From Thioalkalivibrio sp. (lineage in GTDB: Bacteria > Pseudomonadota > Gammaproteobacteria > Ectothiorhodospirales > Ectothiorhodospiraceae), in assembly GCA_003555285.1 (NCBI GenBank), contig PWGH01000220.1, positions 1 through 14,317 on the forward strand: a DNA stretch of 14,317 nt. The letters run 5' to 3'. Made by a program: the position numbers and the translations under genes. Below, in pieces: positions 1 through 11,781 of the stretch (position 1 is its first letter; each line of letters opens with the position of its first letter). A model generated the notes under the pieces. That model did not search any database. It worked only from the letters and a program-made list of their open reading frames with translations, and was not told the origin of the DNA.

Positions 1-470
<470 letters not shown>

Positions 471-500
471 TGGTGTAATTTTGTAACCCATATCAAGGGT

Positions 501-610
501 CTGGATCCGTGCTGCCGTTTGCGTGTGGCGGGCGGCATGGATGCCGCCGTCAAGCCTGCAGGGAGGTATTCACGGCGGTCCGCCCACAGGCAGAACCCCC
601 CGAAGTCCAG
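501..610. repeat. Interspersed hairpin repeat element, copy 1 (eroded arms)
   Basis: A 47-nt core at 531-577 is shared with a second copy at 11884-11930; 43 of 47 positions match by eye and both lie on the plus strand. The core opens with a hairpin GGCGGC(ATGGAT)GCCGCC at 531-548, then contains the string AAGCCTGCAGGGAGGTATT (552-570). The flanks still show inverted pairing: CTGGA (501-505) with TCCAG (606-610), CTGCC (512-516) with GGCAG (589-593), and TGTGG (524-528) with CCACA (584-588). The arms are therefore an imperfect version of those in copy 2. From memory, similar intergenic sequences are common in gammaproteobacterial genomes; I could not verify this. It lies between metK and the ahcY riboswitch. 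Short open frames across it look like chance and are not called as proteins. Confidence 0.8.
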
Positions 611-618
611 GCACCACC

Positions 619-1794
619 CTAACCGAGTCCGGCCGCGTCGCGGAGTTCCGCCGCCCGGTCGGCTCGCTCCCAGGGCAGGTCGATATCTTCGCGGCCGAAG
701 TGCCCGTAGGCGGCCGTCCCGCGGTAGATCGGACGCAGCAGGTCCAGTGCCTGGATCAGGCCCCAAGGGCGCAGATCGAAGTGTTCCCGGATCAGCGCGG
801 CAATGCGGTCGTCGGCGATCCGGCCGGTTCCGAAGGTGTCCACGCTGATCGACGTCGGCTGCGCGACGCCGATCGCGTAGGAGACCTGGATCTCGCACTT
901 GTCGGCCAGTCCCGCGGCCACGACGTTCTTCGCCACATAGCGGCCCGCGTAGGCAGCGGAACGGTCGACCTTCGACGGGTCCTTCCCGGAGAAGGCGCCG
1001 CCGCCGTGCCGCGCCATGCCACCGTAGGTATCCACGATGATCTTGCGGCCGGTCAGGCCGCAGTCACCCACCGGGCCGCCGATTACGAACTGTCCGGTGG
1101 GATTGATGTGCACCTGGTCTTTCGCACACCGCGCAAGCCACTCTGCCGGGAGCACGGGCCTCAGGATCTCCTCCATCACCGCCTCCCGGAGGCTCTCCTG
1201 CGTGATCGCCGGATCGTGCTGGGTGGACAGCACCACCGCGTCGATGCCCGCCGGGATCCCGTCTTCGTAACGCAGCGTCACCTGGCTCTTGGCGTCCGGA
1301 CGCAGCCAGGCCAGCGAGCCGTTCTTGCGCGCCTCGGCCTGCCGCCGCACCAGCCGGTGGGCGTAGTGGATCGGTGCGGGCATCAGCGCCTCGGTCTCGC
1401 GGGAGGCGTAGCCGAACATCAGGCCCTGGTCACCCGCGCCCTGGTTCGCGCGGTCCGACACGTCGCGGTCCACCCCCATCGCGATATCCGGAGACTGCTC
1501 TCCCAGCGCGTTCAGCACCGCACAGGTGTGGCCATCGAAGCCGACGTCGGAATCGACGTAGCCGATCCCGCAGACCGTTTCGCGCACGATCTTCTCGTAA
1601 TCGATGATCGCGGTCGTGGTGATCTCTCCGGCGAGCAGCACCATGCCGGTCTTGGTGAGGGTCTCGCAGGCGATTCGGGCGTGCGGATCCTCCGCGACGA
1701 TCGCGTCCACTACCGCATCGGAGATCTGATCCGCCATCTTGTCGGGATGTCCCTCCGAAACGGACTCGGAAGTGAACAGGTAACTCGTGGACAT
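619..1794 (-). CDS. metK: S-adenosylmethionine synthetase (methionine adenosyltransferase)
   Basis: This cytosolic tetrameric enzyme makes SAM from methionine and ATP, releasing phosphate and pyrophosphate. The protein is 391 residues, close to the usual 380-400. Diagnostic features are SEGHPDK (13-19) with catalytic His16 and Asp18, the first signature [11 protein letters not shown] (119-129), [13 protein letters not shown] in the second half, and the glycine-rich ATP signature GGGAFSGKD. The ATG at 1794 is supported by GAGGAA at 1807-1802, 7 nt upstream. Transcription runs away from tkt, and ahcY follows on the same strand. Together they produce SAM and dispose of SAH. A structured leader lies just upstream of the start. 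Nothing suggests truncation or transfer. Confidence 0.98.
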   Translation of the reverse strand: MSTSYLFTSESVSEGHPDKMADQISDAVVDAIVAEDPHARIACETLTKTGMVLLAGEITTTAIIDYEKIVRETVCGIGYVDSDVGFDGHTCAVLNALGEQSPDIAMGVDRDVSDRANQGAGDQGLMFGYASRETEALMPAPIHYAHRLVRRQAEARKNGSLAWLRPDAKSQVTLRYEDGIPAGIDAVVLSTQHDPAITQESLREAVMEEILRPVLPAEWLARCAKDQVHINPTGQFVIGGPVGDCGLTGRKIIVDTYGGMARHGGGAFSGKDPSKVDRSAAYAGRYVAKNVVAAGLADKCEIQVSYAIGVAQPTSISVDTFGTGRIADDRIAALIREHFDLRPWGLIQALDLLRPIYRGTAAYGHFGREDIDLPWERADRAAELRDAAGLG

Positions 1795-1800
1795 GCGTTT

Positions 1801-1859
1801 GTTCCTCGAACCTCAGGGCGGTGGACCGGGGCGGAAAGCCCGGTAGTGTAACCGCTGAG
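1801..1859 (-). promoter_or_regulatory. Structured 5' leader of metK, class unknown
   Basis: On the minus strand, directly before metK, an interrupted stem can form. CTCAG (1859-1855) pairs with CTGAG (1816-1812), and CGGT (1854-1851) with ACCG (1822-1819) after a two-base bulge. An asymmetric internal loop (1850-1845 and 1824-1823) leads to ACCGGG (1844-1839) paired with CCCGGT (1830-1825). The next bases, 1811-1801, form GTTC-GAG-GAAC, a small hairpin holding the Shine-Dalgarno GAGGAA. Such a layout could regulate translation. I do not recognise any known SAM riboswitch class in it. The pairings are seen directly; any regulatory role is inference. GC-rich DNA makes chance stems common. Confidence 0.4.
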
Positions 1860-1926
1860 CACAAACATTTCTAAGTAGGCCCCGGCGGAATCCGTGACCC
1901 GCGGCGGCGGGGGCCCGGCCGCAGAC

Positions 1927-1955
1927 TTGCCCCGGCACTCGAAACTGTACAAAAT
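1927..1955 (+). promoter_or_regulatory. Candidate sigma-70 promoter for the tkt operon
   Basis: TTGCCC (1927-1932) and CAAAAT (1950-1955) are separated by 17 bp, and each matches four of six consensus bases. The predicted start near 1962 would give a leader of about 150 nt for tkt. The match is modest, but it lies in the most AT-rich part of the region. It is a suggestion only. Confidence 0.25.
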
Positions 1956-2114
1956 GCACCGCCTTTAAATGGGGTGAATTCGGCTGAAAGTCGCCGGCCG
2001 GCCAAACCGGTCTTCAATGCCGCCGACACCAATAATAAGAAGGCGGCCGGCGCCCGTGCATCGTTGGCACGCAGTCCTGACCCGTTCACACGATCATTCA
2101 GCTAGGAGATCCGC

Positions 2115-5181
<3,067 letters not shown>

Positions 5182-5200
5182 GCGCCGATCCCGCCTGCCC

Positions 5201-5235
5201 GGCGGCAGCGGAGTCCCTGTGGCGCCGCTGCCGCC
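5201..5235 (+). other. Perfect 11-bp hairpin in the gap-pgk spacer
   Basis: GGCGGCAGCGG (5201-5211) is exactly complementary to CCGCTGCCGCC (5225-5235) across a 13-nt loop, just after the gap stop codon. No U-run follows, so it is unlikely to be an ordinary intrinsic terminator. In a polycistronic message such a stem could protect the gap 3' end from exonucleases or mark an RNA-processing site. It is seen directly; the role is inferred. The remaining spacer of about 100 nt to pgk shows only its ribosome binding site. Confidence 0.55.
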
Positions 5236-5336
5236 GCGCATCCGCGCCTCGTGCGAGGAGAGGCTCGGCAAGGAACATTGCTTCTTGCCCAACCTCTTTC
5301 CCGTTTCATGTCCCGTGTCCCCATAGGAGTGGTCTG

Positions 5337-6515
5337 ATGTCCGTGATCAAGATGACCGACCTCGATCTGAGCGGTAAGCGCGTGTTGGTCCGCCAGGATC
5401 TGAACGTTCCCGTCAAGGACGGCAAAGTCACCTCGGACGCCCGCATCCGGGCCAGCCTGCCGACCGTGGAGAAGGCCCTCGAAGGGGGCGCCCAGGTAAT
5501 GCTGATGTCGCACCTGGGACGCCCGCAGGAGGGCGAGTTCTCCGAGGCGGACTCGCTGGCCCCCGTTGCCGCCCACATGGGGCAGTTGCTGGGACGCGAG
5601 GTGCGTCTGGTACGCGACTACCTCGACGGTGTGGATCTGGCCGAAGGCGAGGTGGTGCTGCTGGAGAACGTGCGGTTCAACCCGGGGGAGAAGAAGGACG
5701 ACGAGGAGCTGGCAAGGAAGTACGCCGCACTGTGCGATGTCTTCGTGATGGACGCCTTCGGTACCGCGCACCGCGCGCAGGCATCGACCCACGGCGTCGG
5801 CCGCTTCGCGCCCACCGCCTGCGCCGGACCGCTGCTGGCGGCCGAGCTCGAGGCGCTGGGCAAGGCGCTCGACCACCCGAAGCGCCCGCTGGTCGCGATC
5901 GTCGGCGGTTCCAAGGTCTCGACCAAGCTGACCGTGCTCGAGTCCCTGTCCGGGGTCGTCGATCAGCTGATCGTCGGCGGCGGTATCGCCAACACCTTCA
6001 TTGCCGCCCAGGGGCACCCTGTCGGCAAGTCGCTGTGCGAGCACGACCTGATCGACGAGGCGAAGCGCCTGATGGAAACGGCTCGCGCCGAGGGGAGCGA
6101 GATCCCGGTGCCGACCGACGTGACCGTGGGTCAGGAATTCTCGGAATCCACTCCGGCCGAGGTCAAGCCGGTGACCGGAGTGGCCGAGGGCGACATGATC
6201 TTCGATGTCGGTCCCGACACCGCCTCCTCCTATGCCGAGCTGCTGCGCAAGGCGGGCACCATCGTCTGGAACGGCCCGGTCGGCGTCTTCGAGTTCGATC
6301 AGTTCGCCGCGGGCACGAAGGCGCTGGGCAAGGCGATCGCCGAGAGTGACGCCTTCTCCATCGCCGGCGGAGGGGATACCCTTGCCGCCATCGACAAGTA
6401 CGGCCTGAGTGACCGGATCAGCTACATCTCCACCGGAGGCGGCGCCTTCCTCGAGTTTCTGGAGGGCAAGACCCTGCCCGCGGTGGCGATGCTCGAAGAG
6501 CGCGCCCGGGACTGA
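5337..6515 (+). CDS. pgk: Phosphoglycerate kinase
   Basis: It transfers a phosphate between 1,3-bisphosphoglycerate and ADP; in carbon fixation it runs in reverse, using ATP. The protein is 392 residues, slightly longer than E. coli Pgk (387 from memory) and nearly collinear with it. Key features are DLNVPV (21-26), the substrate residues SHLGRP (58-63), [14 protein letters not shown] (110-123), [13 protein letters not shown] (138-150), GGSKVSTK (190-197), WNGPVGVFE (311-319) and the nucleotide loop GGGDT (344-348). Position 20 is Gln where E. coli has Ala, which is not a known catalytic site. The ATG at 5337 is chosen because AGGAG (5325-5329) precedes it by 7 nt. The same frame is open upstream through gap but in the wrong register for gap, so no fusion is implied. 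It lies 155 bp after gap and 32 bp before pyk. Confidence 0.97.
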   Translation: MSVIKMTDLDLSGKRVLVRQDLNVPVKDGKVTSDARIRASLPTVEKALEGGAQVMLMSHLGRPQEGEFSEADSLAPVAAHMGQLLGREVRLVRDYLDGVDLAEGEVVLLENVRFNPGEKKDDEELARKYAALCDVFVMDAFGTAHRAQASTHGVGRFAPTACAGPLLAAELEALGKALDHPKRPLVAIVGGSKVSTKLTVLESLSGVVDQLIVGGGIANTFIAAQGHPVGKSLCEHDLIDEAKRLMETARAEGSEIPVPTDVTVGQEFSESTPAEVKPVTGVAEGDMIFDVGPDTASSYAELLRKAGTIVWNGPVGVFEFDQFAAGTKALGKAIAESDAFSIAGGGDTLAAIDKYGLSDRISYISTGGGAFLEFLEGKTLPAVAMLEERARD

Positions 6516-6547
6516 ACGGCCACGGCAACCCTGGAATCGCTGCATTC

Positions 6548-7987
6548 ATGAGACGTACCAAGATCGTGGCCACGCTGGGGCCTGCGACCGACAGCGAGCG
6601 GGCCCTGGAGCGGTTGGTGGAGGCCGGAGTGGACGTGGTCCGCATCAACTTCTCCCACGGGGATGCCGCGAGCCATCGCCAGCGGGTCGCCCGGATACGG
6701 GAGATCGCCGTTCGGTCCGGGCGCTGTGTCGGGGTGCTCGGGGATCTCCAGGGTCCGAAGATCCGCATCGCCCGCTTCCGTGAAGGCCCGATCGAACTGA
6801 ACGAGGGCGACGCATTCGCGCTGGACGCCACCCTCGCGAACGACGCCGGTGACCGGAGCCAGGTTGGCCTGACCTATCCCGACCTGCCCAGCGACGTACA
6901 TGCCGGGGACACGCTGCTGCTCGACGACGGCCGGCTGGTGCTGAAGGTCGAGGCGGTCCGGGATCAGCGCATCGAGACGACGGTGCTGGTCGGGGGCATG
7001 CTGTCGAACAACAAGGGCATCAACCGAATGGGCGGCGGCCTGTCGGCGCCGGCGATCACCGAAAAGGATCGGGAGGATGTCCGGCTGGCGGCCGAACTCG
7101 AGGTCGACTTTCTGGCCGTGTCCTTTCCCCGTTGCGCGGAGGACATCCAGCTGGCGCGCTCCCTCCTGCACGAGGCCGGCGGGGATGCCGCGATCTGCGC
7201 GAAGATGGAACGTGCAGAGGCGCTGGAAATGGCCGACGAGATCCTGGCGGCCTCGGACGTGATCATGATCGCACGCGGTGACCTGGGCGTGGAGATTGGC
7301 GACGCGGAGCTCCCGGCCGTGCAGAAGAACCTGATCTCCCGCGCCCGCAAGCTGAACCGCGTGGTGATCACCGCGACCCAGATGATGGAATCGATGATAC
7401 AAAGCCCGATCCCGACCCGGGCCGAGGTCTTCGACGTCGCGAACGCGGTACTCGACGGCACTGACGCGGTGATGCTTTCTGGCGAGACGGCCACGGGGCG
7501 CTATCCGCACAGGGCCGTGGACAGCATGGGTCGGATCTGTGCGGCGGCGGAACGCCAGCGCGCGGCACGACAGTCCACCCACCGCATGGACAGCTATTTC
7601 GGCCGGGTCGACGAGGCCATCGCGATGGCCACGATGTACACTGCCAACCACCTGGACGTCGCGGCGATCGCGGCGCTGACCGAGTCCGGATCGACCGCTC
7701 TGTGGATGTCCCGGATCAGTTCCGGCATCCCGATCTTCGCGTTGACCCGGCAGGCAAAGACCAGTCGGCGCATGACCCTGTACCGCGGCGTTTATCCCGT
7801 TGTCCTGCCGACGATTCCCGACACCCACGCGGAAACGAACCGGGAGGCGATCCGCCTGCTCCTGGAGGAGGGGGTCGTGAAGGACGGCGAACTGGTGATC
7901 ATCACCAAGGGCGATCTCGACGGGGTGCCGGGAGGCACCAATGCCCTCAAGATTCTTCGTGTCGGCGAGACCGTCACCGTTCCCTGA
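6548..7987 (+). CDS. pyk: Pyruvate kinase, PykA-like (type II)
   Basis: It converts phosphoenolpyruvate and ADP to pyruvate and ATP. The 479-residue protein matches E. coli PykA in order and wording: [13 protein letters not shown] (2-14), RINFSHG (32-38, with Arg32, Asn34 and Ser36), [10 protein letters not shown] (64-73), LLLDDGR (123-129), LSNNKGIN (152-159), the catalytic block AKMERAEA (218-225, Lys219 and metal ligand Glu221), [10 protein letters not shown] (242-251, Asp245) and [10 protein letters not shown] (275-284). The C-terminal domain carries ALTESGSTA and [11 protein letters not shown]. The ribosome site is weak (TGGA at 6532-6535). It sits within the gap-pgk-fba run only 32 bp after pgk. 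This step is glycolytic rather than part of the Calvin cycle, so the cluster may also feed pyruvate synthesis. Allosteric activation by AMP or sugar monophosphates is typical of PykA but unproven here. Confidence 0.96.
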   Translation: MRRTKIVATLGPATDSERALERLVEAGVDVVRINFSHGDAASHRQRVARIREIAVRSGRCVGVLGDLQGPKIRIARFREGPIELNEGDAFALDATLANDAGDRSQVGLTYPDLPSDVHAGDTLLLDDGRLVLKVEAVRDQRIETTVLVGGMLSNNKGINRMGGGLSAPAITEKDREDVRLAAELEVDFLAVSFPRCAEDIQLARSLLHEAGGDAAICAKMERAEALEMADEILAASDVIMIARGDLGVEIGDAELPAVQKNLISRARKLNRVVITATQMMESMIQSPIPTRAEVFDVANAVLDGTDAVMLSGETATGRYPHRAVDSMGRICAAAERQRAARQSTHRMDSYFGRVDEAIAMATMYTANHLDVAAIAALTESGSTALWMSRISSGIPIFALTRQAKTSRRMTLYRGVYPVVLPTIPDTHAETNREAIRLLLEEGVVKDGELVIITKGDLDGVPGGTNALKILRVGETVTVP

Positions 7988-8043
7988 TACCATCTGCGCG
8001 AGAGCAACGATGCACCCCACCCGAATCCTGTAAGGAGGAAGAC

Positions 8044-9108
8044 ATGGCTCTGATTTCCCTTCGCCAGCTGCTGGACCATGCCGCCGAGCACGGCTATGGC
8101 ATGCCGGCCTACAACGCCAACAACATGGAACAGGTCCACGCGATCATGGAGGCGGCCGCCGCGGTCGATTCCCCGGTGATCATCCAGGCCTCGGCGGGTG
8201 CGCGCAAGTACGCCGGCGAGCCCTTCCTGCGTCACATCATCCTCGCGGCGGTGGAGCAGTATCCGGACATTCCGGTGGTCCTGCACCAGGACCATGGCTC
8301 CGAGCCCGCGGTGTGTCTCCGCTCGATCCAGTCCGGGTTCACCTCGGTGATGATGGACGGCTCCCTGATGCCGGACATGAAGACCCCGGCTACCTACGAC
8401 TACAACGTCGACGTGACCGCCAAGGTGTCGGAAATGGCCCACGCGGTGGGTGTGTCCGTCGAGGGTGAACTGGGCTGCCTGGGTTCGCTCGAGACCGGCA
8501 TGGCCGGTGAGGAAGACGGCTCCGGCGCCGAGGGCCAGCTGTCGCACGACCAGCTGCTGACCGACCCGAACGAGGCCGCCGATTTCGTGAAGAAGACCAG
8601 CGTGGATGCGCTCGCGATCGCAATCGGCACCTCGCACGGGGCGTACAAGTTCACCCGTCCGCCGACCGGGGACATCCTGGCGATCCAGCGCATCAAGGAG
8701 ATCCATGCACGCATCCCGGAGACCCACCTGGTGATGCACGGCTCCTCCTCGGTGCCACAGGAGTGGCTGGAGATCATCAACAACTACGGCGGCGATATGG
8801 GCGAGACCTATGGCGTGCCGGTCGAGGAGATCCAGGAAGGCATCAAGCACGGCGTGCGCAAGGTCAACATCGACACCGACCTGCGCATGGCCTCCACGGG
8901 CGCGGTCCGCAAGTTCCTCGCGGAAAACCCGAAGGAGTTCGACCCGCGCAAGTTCCTGATCCCCTCGACCAAGGCGATGAAGGACATCTGCCAGGCCCGG
9001 TACGAGGCCTTTGGCTGCGCCGGCATGGCCTCCAAGATCAAGCCGGTCGACCTTGCGACCATGGTCAGCCGCTACAAGGCCGGCGAGCTGGATCCGAAGG
9101 TCAACTGA
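8044..9108 (+). CDS. fba: Class II fructose-bisphosphate aldolase, Calvin-cycle subtype
   Basis: This zinc-dependent enzyme joins dihydroxyacetone phosphate with glyceraldehyde 3-phosphate to give fructose 1,6-bisphosphate; the family can also make sedoheptulose bisphosphate. The protein is 354 residues. Catalytic Asp83 and zinc ligand His84 lie in LHQDHG (80-85), Glu142 in VEGELG, zinc ligands His198 in GTSHGAYK and His232 in MHGSSSVP, and the phosphate-binding NIDTD at 275-279. The subtype is inferred from the N-terminus ([14 protein letters not shown]), the overall length and the long C-terminal segment [19 protein letters not shown] strong AAGGAGG (8032-8038) precedes ATG by 5 nt, the best ribosome site in the cluster. 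It is the last gene before a strong terminator. The symbol cbbA would also fit. Confidence 0.96.
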   Translation: MALISLRQLLDHAAEHGYGMPAYNANNMEQVHAIMEAAAAVDSPVIIQASAGARKYAGEPFLRHIILAAVEQYPDIPVVLHQDHGSEPAVCLRSIQSGFTSVMMDGSLMPDMKTPATYDYNVDVTAKVSEMAHAVGVSVEGELGCLGSLETGMAGEEDGSGAEGQLSHDQLLTDPNEAADFVKKTSVDALAIAIGTSHGAYKFTRPPTGDILAIQRIKEIHARIPETHLVMHGSSSVPQEWLEIINNYGGDMGETYGVPVEEIQEGIKHGVRKVNIDTDLRMASTGAVRKFLAENPKEFDPRKFLIPSTKAMKDICQARYEAFGCAGMASKIKPVDLATMVSRYKAGELDPKVN

Positions 9109-9182
9109 GGGCCGGTGACACCAGCCCTTGCGCCGCGGATGCCGGGACAGGGAGGACCCGGCCCGGGCACCGGATGATCGCA

Positions 9183-9209
9183 GGGGGGGCATTGGCCCCC
9201 CCTTGTTGT
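9183..9209 (+). terminator. Intrinsic terminator closing the tkt-fba cluster
   Basis: A G7 run (9183-9189) pairs with a C7 run (9196-9202); C9190-G9195 can add an eighth pair with an ATTG loop. The stem is followed by the U-rich tail TTGTTGT (9203-9209). It lies 75 bp after the fba stop and upstream of the SYLF gene. It therefore separates the carbon operon from the next transcription unit. Confidence 0.85.
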
Positions 9210-9334
9210 GACAGAATGCCCCTACCGGATACCCCCGGCGCCGTCGGAATGGCCTTCAGCGCGCGGCGGGCCCCGGATCCATGACCCGCGGAGTCCTGCC
9301 GCGAGGCCGTCTTGCAGTCCCCAGGAGGTTCCTG

Positions 9335-10150
9335 ATGAAGAAGTTCGCCCTGCTGTCCCTGCTGTTCGTCTGGGTCCTCCCGGCGATGGCCCAGGCGCAG
9401 TTATTCACGCGGGACGTGGACCCGCAGGAGCTGATCGATGATGCGCGCGAGACCCTGCGCGACATGGCGCGGCACCCGGATTACGAGGCCCTGCAGAGCG
9501 ACCTCGAGTCGGCGCGCGGTGTGCTGATCTTTCCCCGGGTGGTCCGGGGCGGCTTTTTCGTCGGCGGCTCCGGCGGCCTGGGGGTCTTCATGGCCTGGGA
9601 CGACGAACGCGGGGATTACAGCCCGGTGGCCTTCTACTCACTCGGCTCCGTGAGCCTCGGGATCCAGTTCGGGGGCGAGGTCGCGGAGGTGATCATCATC
9701 GCGCGGAGCCGGAACGCGGTGGACTCGATGTTCGCCGACGTCTTCCGGCTCGGTGGCGATGCGTCGGTGGCCGCGGGGCCCGTGGGCGCTGGCCGCAGCG
9801 CGACCGTCACGGCCGACTTCGTGTCCTACGCACGCTCCCAGGGGGCCTTCCTCGGAATGAGTCTCGAAGGCTCGCGACTGCGCGTCCGCGATGACTTCAA
9901 TGAGGCCTACTACGGCGAGGAGCTGCGCCCTGTTCAAATCATCGAGGCGCGGCGGGTCGACAATCCCGGCACCCATGCACTGCGCGAGGAACTTGCGTCC
10001 TACCGTCTGCCGTCCGCGGGCGAGCCGGAGGGAGCCGAACCGGAGGAGCAGAAGGGGGAAGCGCAGGGCCAATCCTTGCAGGAAGTTCAGCCGATCGAAC
10101 CCGGTTCCGGCGGTCTGACCATCGATGAGATGGAGGCCGAGAGTATCTGA
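9335..10150 (+). CDS. Exported SYLF-domain (Ysc84/DUF500) lipid-binding protein
   Basis: The 271-residue product starts with a clear signal peptide: Lys2-Lys3, a hydrophobic stretch (residues 4-16), and a probable cleavage after AMAQA (17-21). No lipobox Cys is visible, so it is probably periplasmic and soluble or peripherally membrane-bound. Residues about 60-195 match the SYLF domain: RGVLIFPRVVRGGFFVGG (61-78), a central YSLGSVSLGIQFGGEVAEV segment (101-119), and DFVSYARSQGAFLGMSLEGS (161-180) leading to NEAYYG. In eukaryotes this domain binds phosphoinositides; the bacterial role is not established. The tail (227-271) is acidic, rich in Glu, Gln and Gly, and looks disordered. ATG at 9335 is set by AGGAGG (9323-9328) and the signal peptide; an earlier ATG at 9281 would bury the signal. 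A weak promoter may be TTGTGA (9206-9211) with GATACC (9228-9233). Its end overlaps convergent bioD by 64 bp. Confidence 0.88.
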   Translation: MKKFALLSLLFVWVLPAMAQAQLFTRDVDPQELIDDARETLRDMARHPDYEALQSDLESARGVLIFPRVVRGGFFVGGSGGLGVFMAWDDERGDYSPVAFYSLGSVSLGIQFGGEVAEVIIIARSRNAVDSMFADVFRLGGDASVAAGPVGAGRSATVTADFVSYARSQGAFLGMSLEGSRLRVRDDFNEAYYGEELRPVQIIEARRVDNPGTHALREELASYRLPSAGEPEGAEPEEQKGEAQGQSLQEVQPIEPGSGGLTIDEMEAESI

Positions 10151-10812
10151 TCCACTGCCGCCGCAGCTGCGTCCTCCGACAGACCGAGGATCGGCAGGCC
10201 GCTGCGGCGGGCCAGCTCCGCGCGGTTGTCCATCGCCGGATGCGCGTCCGGGCGGCGGCGGTTCAGGACCACGGCCACGACCCGCAGGCCGCGTCGGTCC
10301 AGGGCCTCGAGCGCCAGCAGGCACCCGCTCAGCGTGCCCAGCCGGTCCTCGGCCACCAGCAGCACCGGGTCACCCAGCGCCTCGGCGAGATCGGCGTTCA
10401 GGCCGTCCTCGCACAGCGGCGAGTACAGCCCTCCGGCACCCTCGGTGATGCGCCACGCGTCCGCCGGCCGCGCGCTCGCGGCCACCAGATCGGCCAGGTG
10501 CAGCGGTGACCCCTCCAGGCGGGCCGCGAGGTCTGGTGCCAGCGGCTCGGCCAGCCGGTAGCGGTTGATCTCGGACAGCCGCTCCGGAGCCAGTCCGGCG
10601 GCGGCGGCTAGGAGCGCGGCATCCTCCGGGAAGCGCTGTCCGTCCCGCAGCGAGCAGCCGGATTCCACCGGCTTTCGTGGCGCGACGTTCAGGCCACGGG
10701 CGCGCCAGATCCGGGCGACCGAGCACGCAATGAAGGTCTTGCCGACGCCGGTGTCCGTTGCGGTCACGAACAGGCCGCCGGCGCGCGGCAGGGGGGCATC
10801 GCTGGTGTTCAT
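10087..10812 (-). CDS. bioD: Dethiobiotin synthetase
   Basis: It carries out the ATP-dependent carboxylation and ring closure of 7,8-diaminopelargonate to dethiobiotin, the step before biotin synthase. The protein is 241 residues, near the usual 220-240. Evidence: the P-loop TATDTGVGKT (17-26), the substrate Lys in KPVESG (47-52), EGAGGLYSPL (124-133), and an Asn in VVLNRR (181-186) where the family has its nucleotide-contact Asn. ATG at 10812 overlaps the purC stop as ATGA, so translation is probably coupled to purC. It is not in a bio cluster here; whether bioA, B and F lie elsewhere cannot be seen. Its last 64 bp are antisense to the end of the SYLF gene. Identity is strong; the orphan context is the only oddity. 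Confidence 0.93.
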   Translation of the reverse strand: MNTSDAPLPRAGGLFVTATDTGVGKTFIACSVARIWRARGLNVAPRKPVESGCSLRDGQRFPEDAALLAAAAGLAPERLSEINRYRLAEPLAPDLAARLEGSPLHLADLVAASARPADAWRITEGAGGLYSPLCEDGLNADLAEALGDPVLLVAEDRLGTLSGCLLALEALDRRGLRVVAVVLNRRRPDAHPAMDNRAELARRSGLPILGLSEDAAAAAVDQILSASISSMVRPPEPGSIG

Positions 10813-11708
10813 GCCGGGTCCGCGGTCAGGCGCCGGAGTGCCTCCTGGTAGCGCTCCGCGGTGCGGGCCACTATCTCCGCCGGAATCTCCGGGCCGGGCG
10901 CCTGCTTGTCCCAGTCGAGGCCCTCCAGGTAGTCCCGGACGAACTGCTTGTCGAAGGATTCCGGGCTGATGCCCGGCCGGTAGCGCTCTTCGGGCCAGAA
11001 GCGCGAGGAATCCGGCGTCAGGACCTCGTCGATCAGGTGCAGCCGGCCGGTCGCGTCGAGTCCGAACTCGAACTTGGTGTCCGCGATCAGGATGCCGCGG
11101 CGCCGGGCGTGCTCTCGGGCCATCGCGTAAATGCTCAATGCCGTGTCGCGCACCGCCTCCGCCATCCTGCCACCGAGCAGGGAGACCACGGCCGCGAAAT
11201 CCATGTTCGCATCGTGTTCCCCCTTGCCGGCCTTGGTGCTCGGCGTGAACAGGGCCTCGGGCAGCCGGGTGGCGAGGGTGAGGCCTTCGGGGAGTTCGAT
11301 GCCGCAAAGTGTTCCGGTCGCCTGGTAGTCCTTCCAGCCCGAACCGATCAGGTAGCCCCTGACCACCGCCTCGACCGGCAACGCCCGCAGCCGCCTCACC
11401 ACGAGGCTGCGCCCCTCCAGCGGTTGGCGGATGCCGGGATCCGGCACCACCTCGGACAGCGGGATGTCGGTCAGCTGGTTCGGAATGCCCAGTACCTGCT
11501 CGACCCTGCGCATCCAGAAGACCGTGATGGCGGTGAGGATCCGGCCCTTGTCGGGGATCGGTGTCGGCAACACCACGTCGAAGGCCGACAGCCGGTCGGT
11601 GGTGACCATCAGTAGATGATCCTCTCCCAGCGCGTAAAGATCCCGCACCTTCCCGCGGTGGATCAGCGGCAGGCCGGGGATGTCGCTCTCGAACATCGCG
11701 TCTTTCAT
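10809..11708 (-). CDS. purC: Phosphoribosylaminoimidazole-succinocarboxamide synthase (SAICAR synthetase), long form
   Basis: It ligates aspartate to CAIR with ATP to give SAICAR in de novo purine synthesis, the step directly after PurE/PurK. The protein is 299 residues, longer than the E. coli type (237 from memory) and of the size of the longer bacterial/fungal type. Diagnostic parts are HRGKVRDLY (17-25), DRLSAFDVV (38-46), the signature LPVEAVVRGYLIGSG (110-124), STKAGKGEHD (157-166) and the second signature IADTKFEFG (208-216), followed by IDEVLTPDSSRFW. Start ATG at 11708 has only a weak upstream AAGA; ATG at residue 5 is an alternative. It is divergent from purE across 333 bp, so the two adjacent pathway steps share one control region. 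bioD follows with a 4-bp overlap. Confidence 0.96.
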   Translation of the reverse strand: MKDAMFESDIPGLPLIHRGKVRDLYALGEDHLLMVTTDRLSAFDVVLPTPIPDKGRILTAITVFWMRRVEQVLGIPNQLTDIPLSEVVPDPGIRQPLEGRSLVVRRLRALPVEAVVRGYLIGSGWKDYQATGTLCGIELPEGLTLATRLPEALFTPSTKAGKGEHDANMDFAAVVSLLGGRMAEAVRDTALSIYAMAREHARRRGILIADTKFEFGLDATGRLHLIDEVLTPDSSRFWPEERYRPGISPESFDKQFVRDYLEGLDWDKQAPGPEIPAEIVARTAERYQEALRRLTADPA

Positions 11709-11781
11709 GGGCGAATCTTAACGTGAAAATCCTGCGCACGCGCACAGCCAAACGGTCCAGCACCGAAGACGGGAACGCAAG

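Larger units (their letters stand above)
1795..2114. other. Divergent intergenic region between metK and tkt
   Basis: These 320 bases separate the divergently transcribed metK and tkt and should hold promoters for both. Besides the metK leader, it contains an AT-richer stretch at 1941-1980, a possible tkt promoter, and a 9-bp inverted repeat (CGCCGGCCG at 1992-2000, complement at 2044-2052) enclosing the AT-rich AATAATAAGAA. The latter could fold in the tkt leader. In autotrophs a LysR-type regulator (CbbR) often controls such operons, but I cannot point to a convincing CbbR site. No small gene is supported here. Confidence 0.6.

Noticed and set aside
471..510. Promoter for ahcY formed by TTGATA and TACAAAAT on the minus strand
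   Set aside because: TTGATA and the AT-rich box are too close for a sigma-70 spacer, and a -35 at correct distance from the latter has no useful match.
519..848. Small open frames across the repeat copies (also 11723-12505 and 11821-12075) sharing a peptide similar to DAAVKPxGRYSRR
   Set aside because: The shared peptide merely translates the conserved DNA core in one frame; no ribosome site, and the rest of the frames is unrelated antisense or spacer sequence.
1795..1990. A known SAM riboswitch upstream of metK
   Set aside because: None of the conserved blocks of SAM-I/IV, SAM-II, SAM-III or SAM/SAH classes could be found on the minus strand; only an unassigned stem structure is present.
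1960..2040. CbbR (LysR-type) operator upstream of tkt
   Set aside because: Only loose TTC/GAA half-sites such as TTCGGCTGAA were seen, which occur by chance; no convincing T-N11-A pair in the right place.
9281..9334. Earlier ATG for the SYLF protein giving 18 extra residues
   Set aside because: It would place an Arg-rich extension before a typical signal peptide, and the consensus AGGAGG precedes only the ATG at 9335.
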